From positions 5,828,001 to 5,892,000 of the forward strand of contig NC_015957.1 of assembly GCF_000147815.2 (NCBI RefSeq): DNA of 64,000 nucleotides, in the 5' to 3' direction. This document shows positions 35,732 to 43,396 of the stretch, piece after piece. The stretch comes from Streptomyces violaceusniger Tu 4113 (GTDB lineage Bacteria; Actinomycetota; Actinomycetes; Streptomycetales; Streptomycetaceae). Under the pieces are notes generated by a model. The model made no database searches, had not been told where the DNA came from, and saw only the letters and a list, made by a program, of their open reading frames with translations. Both the position numbers and the translations under genes were made by a program. Positions within the stretch are counted from its first letter, which is position 1; every line of letters begins with the position of its first letter.

Positions 35732-36577
35732 TCAAAGGACCTCGAGTGGCACGGGCCCCGTGGGCGGAGGGAAGGCGCGGTCCAGCGCGTCCAGGTCCTC
35801 CGGGGTGAGCTCGAGATCCAGCGCGGCGCGGTTCTCCTCGACGTGGTCGACCCGCCCGGCCTTGGGGATCGCCGCCACCCCCTGCCTGAGCACCCACGCC
35901 AGCGCCACCTGCGCGGGCGTCGCGCCATGGGCCCGTGCGACCTCCCGCAGCGCACCGGAGCGCGGCAGACGTCCCTGCTCAATGGGCGAATAGGCCATCA
36001 GGGGGATGTCGCGCCGGTGGCACCAGGGCATGAGGTCGTACTCGACACCGCGCCTGGTCAGGTTGTAGAGCACCTGATCGACGGCGACACCGTCGCCACC
36101 GGGGGTGGAGACGAGGTCCGTCATATCGGAGACGTCGAAGTTGCTCACACCCCAGTGGCGGATCTTGCCGCTGTCGGTCAGTTCGGCGAAGGCTTCGAGG
36201 GTCTCCTCCAGCGGGATCCGCCCCCGCCAGTGCAGCAGGTACAGATCCAGCCGGTCCGTGCCGAGCCGCCGCAGGCTGTCCTCACAGGCCGTAATGGTGC
36301 CACTGCGGTCGGCGTGGCCGGGGAGCACCTTGCTGACCAGGAAGACCTCGTCACGGCGGTCGGCGATCGCCTCTCCGACGAGTTCCTCGGAAGCGCCGCT
36401 GCCGTACATCTCGGCCGTGTCCACGAGCGTCATCCCGAGGTCGAGACCATGCCGCAGCGCCGCGATCTCGTCGGCGCGGCGCCGGGGGTCGTCACCGATG
36501 TGCCAGGTGCCCTGGCCGAGCAGCGGCATCCACTCCCCCGAGGGCAGTGGGACGGTGTCCGGTGTGGTGGTCATCAT
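35732..36577 (-). CDS. Aldo/keto reductase
   Basis: A 281-residue (beta/alpha)8 NADPH-dependent aldo-keto reductase. Catalytic residues are visible: Asp and Tyr in VDTAEMYGSG, Lys in FLVSKVLPG and His in LYLLHWRGRIP. The cofactor-binding region near the C-terminus reads GVAAIPKAGRVDHVEENRAA. Two adjacent ATGs (36577 and 36574) follow GGGAGG; the choice does not change the domain. An apparent in-frame extension further upstream is antisense to the next gene and was rejected. Likely a general carbonyl reductase. Confidence 0.9.
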   Translation of the reverse strand: MMTTTPDTVPLPSGEWMPLLGQGTWHIGDDPRRRADEIAALRHGLDLGMTLVDTAEMYGSGASEELVGEAIADRRDEVFLVSKVLPGHADRSGTITACEDSLRRLGTDRLDLYLLHWRGRIPLEETLEAFAELTDSGKIRHWGVSNFDVSDMTDLVSTPGGDGVAVDQVLYNLTRRGVEYDLMPWCHRRDIPLMAYSPIEQGRLPRSGALREVARAHGATPAQVALAWVLRQGVAAIPKAGRVDHVEENRAALDLELTPEDLDALDRAFPPPTGPVPLEVL

Positions 36578-36799
36578 GCCCGCCTCCCTGGTTCTCCGGC
36601 CGCCTCCAACGGTAGGCGAGGCCACGCCATCCGACGCCGCACCGGGTGGCCACGGCGGTGGCGGCACCACCCGGAAGGCGGAGCCCACCGCGAGCGGGAG
36701 CGGCATCGAGTCCATGCTGGGAACAGCCGTCGACCGACAGTCCCGAACGGGCTCGGTGCATTGACTCCGGGCGGACTTCGACCTGCGATGAGGCGTTGT

Positions 36800-37582
36800 A
36801 TGACTGCGATCAGAGCGACCGAGGACCCCGGTATAGCCATTCAGTTCCTGCACGACGAGATACAGGAGATCAGGGAATCCGATGACGCCGCGGCCACCAT
36901 CCACGACCTGATCTTGCCGACCGCGCTCAACGTCCCACTCGCCGGCCCCATCATGACCGAGTCCGCCGAGGCGATCGCGGAGGCCATCGCCGACCGGATG
37001 GCGGACCTCGTGGAGACCGACGAGGGGGAGGGCGTCGAGGTCGTGTTCCCCCCGTCCGCGCTGTCCGACGGCCTCTGGGAGGTCGAGGCCGTCAGGCCCC
37101 TTCCCAGCACGGTGCGGTCCGTCTCCATGGCGGAGACGTTCTCCATGCGCAGCCCGACCGCTCCGACGGGGGCGGCTGTCGGGGACGACCTCTATGTGTT
37201 CGCCAGGGACGACGACGGCCGTGTCCTGTACAACCGGAGCGGCGCCGACGAGGGGTTCTCGGGCTGGGAAGAGGTGCCCGGTGAGCTCGTGAGCGGCACT
37301 CAGCCCGCGGCGGTCAGCAGCGGAGACGAGGTGCTGGTGTTCGCCACCGACACGGAAGGACGCGTGCATTCCAACCGGGTCGGCGCGAACGGGGCGTTCA
37401 CCGGTTGGGAGGAGGTGCCCGGCGACATCACGACCGACGGCGCCGTGGGGGTGGGTTCCCAGGCCGATTCGGTGTTCGTGTTCGCACGGCTCGACGACAA
37501 CCGCATCGCGTTCAACCGGCTGCAGCCGGACGGCACGTACACGGGATGGCTGGACAAGAGCATCGCGTGGCGCGGTGCGTGA
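36800..37582 (+). CDS. Protein with PLL-like beta-propeller repeats, unknown function
   Basis: About 260 residues. The N-terminal 110 residues are acidic and helical with no recognised domain. The C-terminal half contains three repeats of one pattern: DDLYVFARDDDGRVLYNRSG, DEVLVFATDTEGRVHSNRVG and DSVFVFARLDDNRIAFNRLQ, each followed by a GW(E/L)-type turn (FSGWEEVPG, FTGWEEVPG, YTGWLDK). This is the signature of PLL/fucose-lectin-like propeller blades. Three blades alone are too few for a full propeller. No signal peptide is visible. The ATG at 36800 is favoured by GAGG six bases upstream; 36788 is an alternative. Confidence 0.6.
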   Translation: MTAIRATEDPGIAIQFLHDEIQEIRESDDAAATIHDLILPTALNVPLAGPIMTESAEAIAEAIADRMADLVETDEGEGVEVVFPPSALSDGLWEVEAVRPLPSTVRSVSMAETFSMRSPTAPTGAAVGDDLYVFARDDDGRVLYNRSGADEGFSGWEEVPGELVSGTQPAAVSSGDEVLVFATDTEGRVHSNRVGANGAFTGWEEVPGDITTDGAVGVGSQADSVFVFARLDDNRIAFNRLQPDGTYTGWLDKSIAWRGA

Positions 37583-37829
37583 GAGCGGCGCTGAGGGGCG
37601 GATCGCGGCAGCGGTACCAGCGTGCTCACCCCGCCGGACCACTTCGACCCCGAGCTGCGCCGGACCGCCGGCCGGCTGACTGCGGAGGTGCGCTTCGCCA
37701 GCCGCTTCACCACTGACCGTAATTAATTGTCGTCTGGGGGGAGTTCCTGCCGGATACCTTTACCCGCACCCGTGCGCTCCACCACTATGGGCACTCGTCT
37801 CACTGCCGGTGACGCGAGGAGTCGCGAGG

Positions 37830-39686
37830 GTGACCGACCAGCACGGAACCGAGCCCGATGCCACCGCCGGGGAGCGGCCGTACGCCCAACTGTCCGACGC
37901 GGAACTCACCGAGCGCATCCACTCCGGGGCGCCCACCGCCCTCCCGGCCACGCAGCAACTGCGGGAGCGCCACCTGCCGGCGGTGCTGTCCTACGCCCGG
38001 CTCTGCGCCAGGACCCGGACCGACGCCGACCAGCTCGCCGACCTGTCCTTCGGCCTCGCCGCGCAGGAGACCTGTCACGGTATCGACCCCTGGGGACCGT
38101 GGCGGCATCATCTGCTGCTGCTCGTCCAGCGGGTGGCCGCCACCTGGGCGGAGGGCAACCGGGCGGAGAGGCTGGACCCCACGTTCGCCGAGTGGCTCGG
38201 CCGCTCCGGTATCACCGCGGATCGCGAGGCCGGACAGCGGAGGCCGCGGGAGCGTTCGGCCATGCTGGATGGCTTCCTCAGCCTCTCGGCGCGCACCCGT
38301 GATGTCCTGTGGTACAGCGTGGTGGACGAGGATCCCGACACGGCGGTGGCCACCTTCGCGGGGCTGGCGCCGCACACTGTCCCCACGCTCCGGGAGACGG
38401 CACGGGGCGCTCTGCGCGAGGCGTGGCTGCGGACCCATCTGGAGCGTGGCGGCGAGCAGACCTGTCAGGGGTTCCGGGGCCTCATCGAGGCGGCGGTACG
38501 GCCGGACAACCCCCGGCGCTGCGACGACCTGGACCGCCATCTGTCCACCTGCCCGTCGTGTGCCGGGGTGTACACCGACCTGATACGGATGGACGAGGAT
38601 CCCCGGACCGTGATCGCCGACGGGCTCCTGGGGTGGGGCGGGGCGGCCTATGTCACGGCGGGGCCGGTCAACGGTCTGCCCTCGGTCGGATCGGCGACAC
38701 CGTCGTATGCGGAGCCGCGGCAGCCGGACCCGCCCTTGGTCCCCGCTCCCCCGCCGCCGTATCCCCCCGCCGAGACCGCGGAGGGCGCGACGGTCGCGGG
38801 CGTCGCCGGAGTCACGGGGGTCGCCGGGGGCGCCGGCATCGTGCCGGACGTGCCGAACGTGCCGGACGTGCCGGACGTGCCGGACGACGGTGGATCGGCG
38901 GGCCGGTGGCGCCGACCGGCCTGGACGGGCTCCCGGCCGCCCGCGATGACCGCGCTGATCGCGGTGGCGGCCGTGGCGGCGGTGGCCGCCACGGTCGCCG
39001 TGCTGGTGTCCGGCGGGGACGACATGACCCCGGCCGGTCGCACGAACACACCTCCGCCCGCGTCCGCCACCGCCACCCCTTCGGCCCCTTCGGCTCAGCC
39101 GACGACGGATCCGCCGGCTCCGACGAAGCGGCCACAGCGCCCGCCGAACCCCGGTGGCATGACCGAACCGCCCACGACCGCCCCCGCCACACCTCCCCCG
39201 AGCAGCGCCCCGCCGCCGGCCGCCCCGATTCCCAGCGACACCTACACGGCGGTGATCAACGCCGATTCCGGGCTCTGTCTGGACATCCGCGACCAGCGGC
39301 TGGAGAAGCGCACGGACGCCGTCCTGGCCCAGTGCGCCGGGACCGACACCCAGCGGTGGCGGCTGGACTCCGAGGGGCTGCTGCACACCGAGGCCGACCC
39401 CGACTTCTGCCTGGACTCGCGTGGGGACACCGACCGGGGTGTCGGCATCTGGCCGTGCTCCTCCGCCGAGGGCGACAACGGCGAGAACCTGCGGTTCGTG
39501 GTCGACCGCCAGGGGTTGATACGCCCTCATATCGCACCGGACTTCGCCATCACCCCGGACGACGACGACCCCGACAGCCAGGTCGAGCTGCGCTCGGCCG
39601 ACGACCGGAACGACCAGCGGTGGACCGCCGGCCACGCCGACGCCTCGGCCGATGTGTCGGTGTCCGGGCCCGCCCCGGCGCGGTGA
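37830..39686 (+). CDS. Membrane protein: sigma-like region, zinc finger, TM and extracellular ricin-B lectin
   Basis: About 618 residues from a GTG with GAGGA nine bases upstream. Residues about 20-210 resemble an ECF sigma region 2/4 layout (SDAELTERIHSGAP, RERHLPAVLSYARLCARTR, FLSLSARTRDVLWYSVV). A zf-HC2 anti-sigma zinc finger follows (CDDLDRHLSTCPSC), then a Pro-rich stretch, one membrane helix (MTALIAVAAVAAVAATVAVL), a Pro/Thr stalk and an extracellular ricin-B-type lectin half with QxW motifs (DTQRWRL, NDQRWTA). The plan suggests sensing of an external sugar linked to a cytoplasmic transcription module. Such proteins recur in Streptomyces, but the mechanism is unproven. Confidence 0.7.
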   Translation: MTDQHGTEPDATAGERPYAQLSDAELTERIHSGAPTALPATQQLRERHLPAVLSYARLCARTRTDADQLADLSFGLAAQETCHGIDPWGPWRHHLLLLVQRVAATWAEGNRAERLDPTFAEWLGRSGITADREAGQRRPRERSAMLDGFLSLSARTRDVLWYSVVDEDPDTAVATFAGLAPHTVPTLRETARGALREAWLRTHLERGGEQTCQGFRGLIEAAVRPDNPRRCDDLDRHLSTCPSCAGVYTDLIRMDEDPRTVIADGLLGWGGAAYVTAGPVNGLPSVGSATPSYAEPRQPDPPLVPAPPPPYPPAETAEGATVAGVAGVTGVAGGAGIVPDVPNVPDVPDVPDDGGSAGRWRRPAWTGSRPPAMTALIAVAAVAAVAATVAVLVSGGDDMTPAGRTNTPPPASATATPSAPSAQPTTDPPAPTKRPQRPPNPGGMTEPPTTAPATPPPSSAPPPAAPIPSDTYTAVINADSGLCLDIRDQRLEKRTDAVLAQCAGTDTQRWRLDSEGLLHTEADPDFCLDSRGDTDRGVGIWPCSSAEGDNGENLRFVVDRQGLIRPHIAPDFAITPDDDDPDSQVELRSADDRNDQRWTAGHADASADVSVSGPAPAR

Positions 39687-39735
39687 CCGCCGACGGCCCC
39701 CGCATGGCGATCCGGCCGGGGAACCCGACCGGCCC

Positions 39736-40485
39736 TCAGACCGCGCTCCCAGCCTCCGTGGCGCGGCGGAAGAGGGCTGCCCATAAAAACGGCTCCCCGA
39801 AGAGCGGGGAGTCGGATGGCTCGTCGTGCATGCGGCGCAGCTCGATCTCGGTCAGCTCGGAGAAGATCCAGCGCAGGGACTCGGGTGTGTAGGCGAGGCC
39901 ACCGTGGAGAGCGGACTGGCGGTAGAAGGCCGCGTCGGGGAGTTCGGAGCCCATCGCGCCCGCCGCGAAGCAACTGAGGGCGAGATGGCCACCGGGGGCC
40001 AGGGCCCGCTCGAGGAGAGCGAGGTAACTGACCCGGCGATGCGGTGGCAGATGGTGGAAACAGCCTGAATCGCAGATCAGGTCATACGGCCCGGCAAGCT
40101 CACCCGCGGTGAGCGCGAAGGCGTCGCCGCAGTGGAACCGGATCTCGGCTCCGGCCTCACGGGCGCGTTCCGTGGCCCAGGAGATGGCCGTGGGCGAGAG
40201 GTCGACGGCGTCCACCGTGAAGCCCCGGGAGGCGAGGTGGAGGCCGTTGCGGCCGGGGCCGCACCCCAGGTCGAGCGCCCGGCCCGGGGTGACCAGGCCA
40301 CGGTCGAGATACGACACCAGATGCTCGTCGGGCTTCGCCACGAAGAACGGCACGGGCTTGGAGCGGTCCGCGTAGAAACCGTCCCACCACGAGGCACCGT
40401 CGGCCGTCCAGCGGTCGGCCTCCGGTGCGAAGAGGCCGTCCAGGAGTCTCATGACGTCGTCCACCGTGCGGATGTTCCGGTCCAC
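39736..40485 (-). CDS. Class I SAM-dependent methyltransferase
   Basis: A 249-residue methyltransferase. The SAM-binding motif is RALDLGCGPGRNGLHLASRG, followed by acidic loop VDAVDLSPTAISWA, motif II YDLICDSGCFHHLPPH and motif III LAPGGHLALSCF. The GTG start is supported by GGGAAGGGGAG upstream. It is a lone gene; the acceptor is unknown. The weak similarity to tellurite/thiol-type methyltransferases (DSGCFHHLPPHRR) could indicate a small inorganic or thiol substrate, but this is only suggestive. Confidence 0.85.
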   Translation of the reverse strand: MDRNIRTVDDVMRLLDGLFAPEADRWTADGASWWDGFYADRSKPVPFFVAKPDEHLVSYLDRGLVTPGRALDLGCGPGRNGLHLASRGFTVDAVDLSPTAISWATERAREAGAEIRFHCGDAFALTAGELAGPYDLICDSGCFHHLPPHRRVSYLALLERALAPGGHLALSCFAAGAMGSELPDAAFYRQSALHGGLAYTPESLRWIFSELTEIELRRMHDEPSDSPLFGEPFLWAALFRRATEAGSAV

Positions 40486-40650
40486 GCGCTCCCCTTCCCG
40501 AGGGGGAAAACATAGGCGCGCACCCGGCGTAGCGCCAGGTCAGGCTCCACACCGCAAGGGCACTGGTGGCCGCCGGAGGGATGGCGGGCGAGGGGGCGGA
40601 AGTGTTCTCCGTGGCCGTGGGCACCGGCCGTCCACACGCCCGCCGAAGGC

Positions 40651-40683
40651 CGCCAAGGGGCTGGCGAAACCGGCCCCTTGGCG
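40651..40683 (-). terminator. Terminator of the esterase operon
   Basis: CGCCAAGGGGC (40651-40661) and GCCCCTTGGCG (40673-40683) make an 11-bp perfect stem with an 11-nt loop, 33 nt beyond the stop of the CE1-type esterase. Confidence 0.65.
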
Positions 40684-40715
40684 CCTTTCTCATCGTCGCC
40701 CCGGCCGTCAGTAGA

Positions 40716-41699
40716 TCAGCCGGCGTCCAGGCCGAAGAAGGTGATGGCCCGTGCGGCCATGCCGGCGGCCGGAAGGGAGTGTCCCGTGCCCTGAACGCTG
40801 ATCGCCTCGACGGGGGCCTGGTTGCCCGTGGCGCCGTAGCGGGTGCGGGTCCAGGTGGGCTGTGGACGGTCGGTGAGGACGGGGGTCTGGCTCACCCCGA
40901 GGACGTTGGTCCACTGCTTGATCTCTTCGCCGAAGTTCGGATAGCGCAGGGTGCCGTCATCGGTGCCGTGCCACAGTTGCATCCTCGGCCGGGCGCCCTG
41001 GTATCCGGGGTAGGCCCCGCGCGCGAGATCGCCCCACGCCTGCGGTGTCTTGGTGATGGTGCCGTTGGCGCAGGCGGAGTTCCAGCCGGATCCATCGGTG
41101 GTGGCGAAGCAGCCGAAGGGCACGCCCGCAAACGCCGCGCCCGCCTTGAACACATCCGGGTAGTCGCCCAGCAGGACGTTGGTCATCATGGCGCCCGATG
41201 AGGCGCCGGTGACATAGACCCGGTTGGGGTCGGCGTTGTGGCGCTGCTGGGCGTAGCGGACCATCGACACGATGCCCACCGGGTCACTGCCGCCGTCGTG
41301 GCGCAGTGCCTGCGGGGAGGACACGTCGAAGCAGGCGCCGCTTCTGGTGGCGGAGGGGTAGATGACAATGAAGCCGTAACGGTCCGCCAGGGAGGCGAAC
41401 TCGGTGCCGGAGTAGAACGCGGGCCCCGAACCCGTGCAGTAGTGCACCGCCACGAGGACGGCGGGCCGTGCCGCGACGTTGTCCGGCACGTACTCGTACA
41501 TGCGGAGGTTGCTGGGGTTGGTGCCGAAGCCGGTGACCTCGGTGAGCGAGGCCGCCGCCGCGGGGGTCGGGGCCAGCAGGAACAGTGAGGCGAGCAGCGG
41601 CAGTACGCCGCCGAGTAATGCCGCGGCCATCGACCTCGGTGTCCTCCGGCGCCGTCCGGGTATGCGCGTGGTGCCCGCGGACGCGGGGGTGTGGTTCAT
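40716..41699 (-). CDS. Secreted CE1-type esterase (PHB-depolymerase family)
   Basis: A 327-residue exported esterase of the PHB-depolymerase/acetyl-xylan/feruloyl-esterase (CE1) group. A signal peptide follows a basic start (MAAALLGGVLPLLASLFLLA, cleavage near AAA). Motifs are AVLVAVHYCTGSGPAFY for the oxyanion strand, the nucleophile elbow VTGASSGAMMTNVL, an acid region near HGTDDGTLRYPNF and the catalytic His in QGTGHSLPAAGM. GGAAGGA precedes the ATG. It follows the SGNH esterase by 85 nt on the same strand and shares its upstream CebR box, so it probably removes ester side groups from plant cell-wall polysaccharide. Confidence 0.87.
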   Translation of the reverse strand: MNHTPASAGTTRIPGRRRRTPRSMAAALLGGVLPLLASLFLLAPTPAAAASLTEVTGFGTNPSNLRMYEYVPDNVAARPAVLVAVHYCTGSGPAFYSGTEFASLADRYGFIVIYPSATRSGACFDVSSPQALRHDGGSDPVGIVSMVRYAQQRHNADPNRVYVTGASSGAMMTNVLLGDYPDVFKAGAAFAGVPFGCFATTDGSGWNSACANGTITKTPQAWGDLARGAYPGYQGARPRMQLWHGTDDGTLRYPNFGEEIKQWTNVLGVSQTPVLTDRPQPTWTRTRYGATGNQAPVEAISVQGTGHSLPAAGMAARAITFFGLDAG

Positions 41700-41760
41700 G
41701 CGGCTGTCCTTCCTGGACTGTGACGGTGAAGGGGGCGGCCCATACGGCCCATGCCGCCCG

Positions 41761-41805
41761 TGCGGCTCATGCGGCTCATGCGGCTCATGCGGCCCATGCC
41801 GCCCG
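41761..41805. repeat. 9-nt tandem repeat at the SGNH gene end
   Basis: The unit TGCGGCTCA is repeated three times (41761-41787) with degenerate copies to about 41805. It encodes the Ala/Arg-rich C-terminal residues of the SGNH esterase, includes its stop codon, and extends into the spacer before the CE1 esterase. Confidence 0.75.
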
Positions 41806-42597
41806 TGCGGCCGACCCGTAGCCATACGCCGTGGAACCGGCGGTGGCGGACGAGGGGGTGGCGGACGAGGGGGTGGCGGACGAGGGGGTGCCGATGCTGC
41901 CCGGCACCGACAGCAGTGCCCTCCACCAGACGTCGGCCATCTTGTCGTAGCCACCGGCGTTCGGGTGCACCCCGTCGGCCAGATCCGCGGGCGTCAATGC
42001 CCTATACATGTCAACCAGATGGACGCGCTTGCCCGCGTTGACCTTGCTCTGCACGATGCCCGGGATCGCCGCGTTGTAGGCCCGCACGGTCGAGTCCAGG
42101 AAGCCCAGCGGGGTGATGGTGGCGACGAAGAGTTCCGCGTTCGGCGTCTGGGCGGTGACGTGGTCGATCAGGCGGGACAGTCGGGCGGGCGCCCCGGCAG
42201 GGTCGCTGCCGTAGATGTCGTTGGTGCCGATGTGCAGCAGGATGGTGTGCGGGTTCTGGGCGCGCAGCCAGTTGACGACGTTGTCGTCGACCTGCTGGAT
42301 CGTCCAGCCCGAGTGCCCCTCATGGTCGTGATCGCCCAGACCCGACGGGCCGTTGAAGAGCGAGCCGACGAGATCGACCTTGTAGCGGCCCGCCGTGAAT
42401 TTCTGCCACAGGCCGACGCGGTAGCCGCCCGGAACGTTGAACCCGTCGGTGATCGAGTCGCCCAGCGGCATGACCTTCATCCCGCCGTTGGACTCGGCGC
42501 GGGCCGTACCGGCGCCGAGCGGGACGAGGACGGCGAAGACGGCGAGGAACACGAGTAACGGGATCAGGGCGGCGAGCGGATGTCTGGTGCGTGTCAT
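41785..42597 (-). CDS. Secreted SGNH/GDSL carbohydrate esterase (CE3-like)
   Basis: A 270-residue exported SGNH hydrolase. The signal peptide is MTRTRHPLAALIPLL with a long hydrophobic core ending near TARA. Block I is VMPLGDSITDGFNVPGGYR (Ser nucleophile), block III is ILLHIGTNDIYG and block V is DGVHPNAGGYDKMADVWW (Asp-His). These match CE3 acetyl-xylan esterases. The C-terminus is a repeat-derived TPSSA tail. A perfect CebR operator lies 62 nt upstream of the start, so expression is probably induced by cello-oligosaccharides together with the CE1 esterase downstream. Confidence 0.88.
   Translation of the reverse strand: MTRTRHPLAALIPLLVFLAVFAVLVPLGAGTARAESNGGMKVMPLGDSITDGFNVPGGYRVGLWQKFTAGRYKVDLVGSLFNGPSGLGDHDHEGHSGWTIQQVDDNVVNWLRAQNPHTILLHIGTNDIYGSDPAGAPARLSRLIDHVTAQTPNAELFVATITPLGFLDSTVRAYNAAIPGIVQSKVNAGKRVHLVDMYRALTPADLADGVHPNAGGYDKMADVWWRALLSVPGSIGTPSSATPSSATPSSATAGSTAYGYGSAARAAWAA
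41842..41886 (-). repeat. 15-nt triple repeat encoding a TPSSA tail
   Basis: Three exact copies of GGTGGCGGACGAGGG (plus strand) encode TPSSATPSSATPSSA at the end of the SGNH esterase, a flexible Pro/Ser/Thr tail. Confidence 0.85.
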
Positions 42598-42658
42598 GGG
42601 CTTTCCTTTCGGCGGTCCATGAGGTGCGGTCCATGAGTCATGGGAGCCATCGGAGCCA

Positions 42659-42672
42659 TGGGAGCGCTCCCA
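42659..42672. promoter_or_regulatory. CebR operator box
   Basis: TGGGAGCGCTCCCA is a perfect 14-bp palindrome identical to the binding site known for CebR, the LacI-family repressor of cellulose/cello-oligosaccharide use in Streptomyces. It lies 62 nt upstream of the SGNH esterase start, in the expected promoter position, and no other copy was found in the window. Confidence 0.85.
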
Positions 42673-42735
42673 TATCGGTGTAGGGCACCACTCCCCCACC
42701 GTCAACCCCTCGCGTCCGCCCAGCCCTCGCGTCCG

Positions 42736-43248
42736 CTACGGCTGAAGGGCGATCCGCCGGTGGAAGCAGACCCGGTGCTGCCCGGGGCCGTCGTAGTCGC
42801 TGTGCACGGGAACGCCACCGACCTCCTGATCGCCCGGTTCGACGGTGAACCCCATGGCTCGGTGGAAGGCCACGGATCCGGTGTTCGCGGGCGAGGTGAT
42901 GGCGCGCACCTCCCGGCGGCCCGCCTCGGCGGCGCGCTGGAAGAAGGCCGTGTAGAGCCTGCCGCCCACGCCCTGCCCGCGCAGTTGGGGGTCGACCCCG
43001 ACGAAGTGGATGTACGCCTCGTCGTCGTTGTCCGCGGCGTGGAAGCCCACGAGGAACGCCTTGATCCCGTCCTCGTCCTCCAGCACCAGGCTGGTGCCGG
43101 AGAAGAACTGCAGAAACAGCCTGGGCACCAGCCGCGACAGCTCGCGCGCCTGCTCGGGGGTGCGTGAGTCGCCCCACCAGCTCCGCACGCACTGGACGAT
43201 GGTCCCGTGGTCGGAGACATGGGCCCGGCGCAGTGTCATCTCGCTCAT
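42736..43248 (-). CDS. GNAT-family N-acetyltransferase
   Basis: A 170-residue single-domain GNAT enzyme. The acetyl-CoA loop is VDPQLRGQGVGGRLYTAFF, preceded by DDEAYIHFVG and followed by TSPANTGSVAFHRAMGFT. The N-terminus TLRRAHVSDHGTIVQC is the usual first strand and helix. The stop lies 64 nt from the CebR box, so the gene is separate from the esterase operon. Substrate unknown. Confidence 0.87.
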   Translation of the reverse strand: MSEMTLRRAHVSDHGTIVQCVRSWWGDSRTPEQARELSRLVPRLFLQFFSGTSLVLEDEDGIKAFLVGFHAADNDDEAYIHFVGVDPQLRGQGVGGRLYTAFFQRAAEAGRREVRAITSPANTGSVAFHRAMGFTVEPGDQEVGGVPVHSDYDGPGQHRVCFHRRIALQP

Positions 43249-43336
43249 ATCGCACCAGGCTAGTCGGGCAGGGCAGGCCCGGAGCGGCTGAACAAGGCTT
43301 CCGCGACGGCTCGTTCACAGACGAGCGGCCGCCTTC

Positions 43337-43378
43337 CCCTCAGCACCGCGCCGGATCGGTGCGGCGCGGTGCTGAGGG
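43337..43378 (-). terminator. Strong terminator after the aldehyde dehydrogenase operon
   Basis: CCCTCAGCACCGCGCC (43337-43352) and GGCGCGGTGCTGAGGG (43363-43378) form a 16-bp perfect stem with a 10-nt loop, 19 nt beyond the dehydrogenase stop. It is the strongest terminator-like hairpin in the window. Confidence 0.8.
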
Positions 43379-43396
43379 CCGGAAGAGCGGCGGACC

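Noticed and set aside
35732..37642. A 636-residue reading of the aldo-keto reductase gene
   Set aside because: The upstream half is antisense to the propeller-like gene. The aldo-keto reductase family N-terminus starts at 36577.
37621..37722. Short plus-strand frame after the propeller gene
   Set aside because: It reads like a protein end (PELRRTAGRLTAEVRFASRF) but is too short, and I could not link it to a family.
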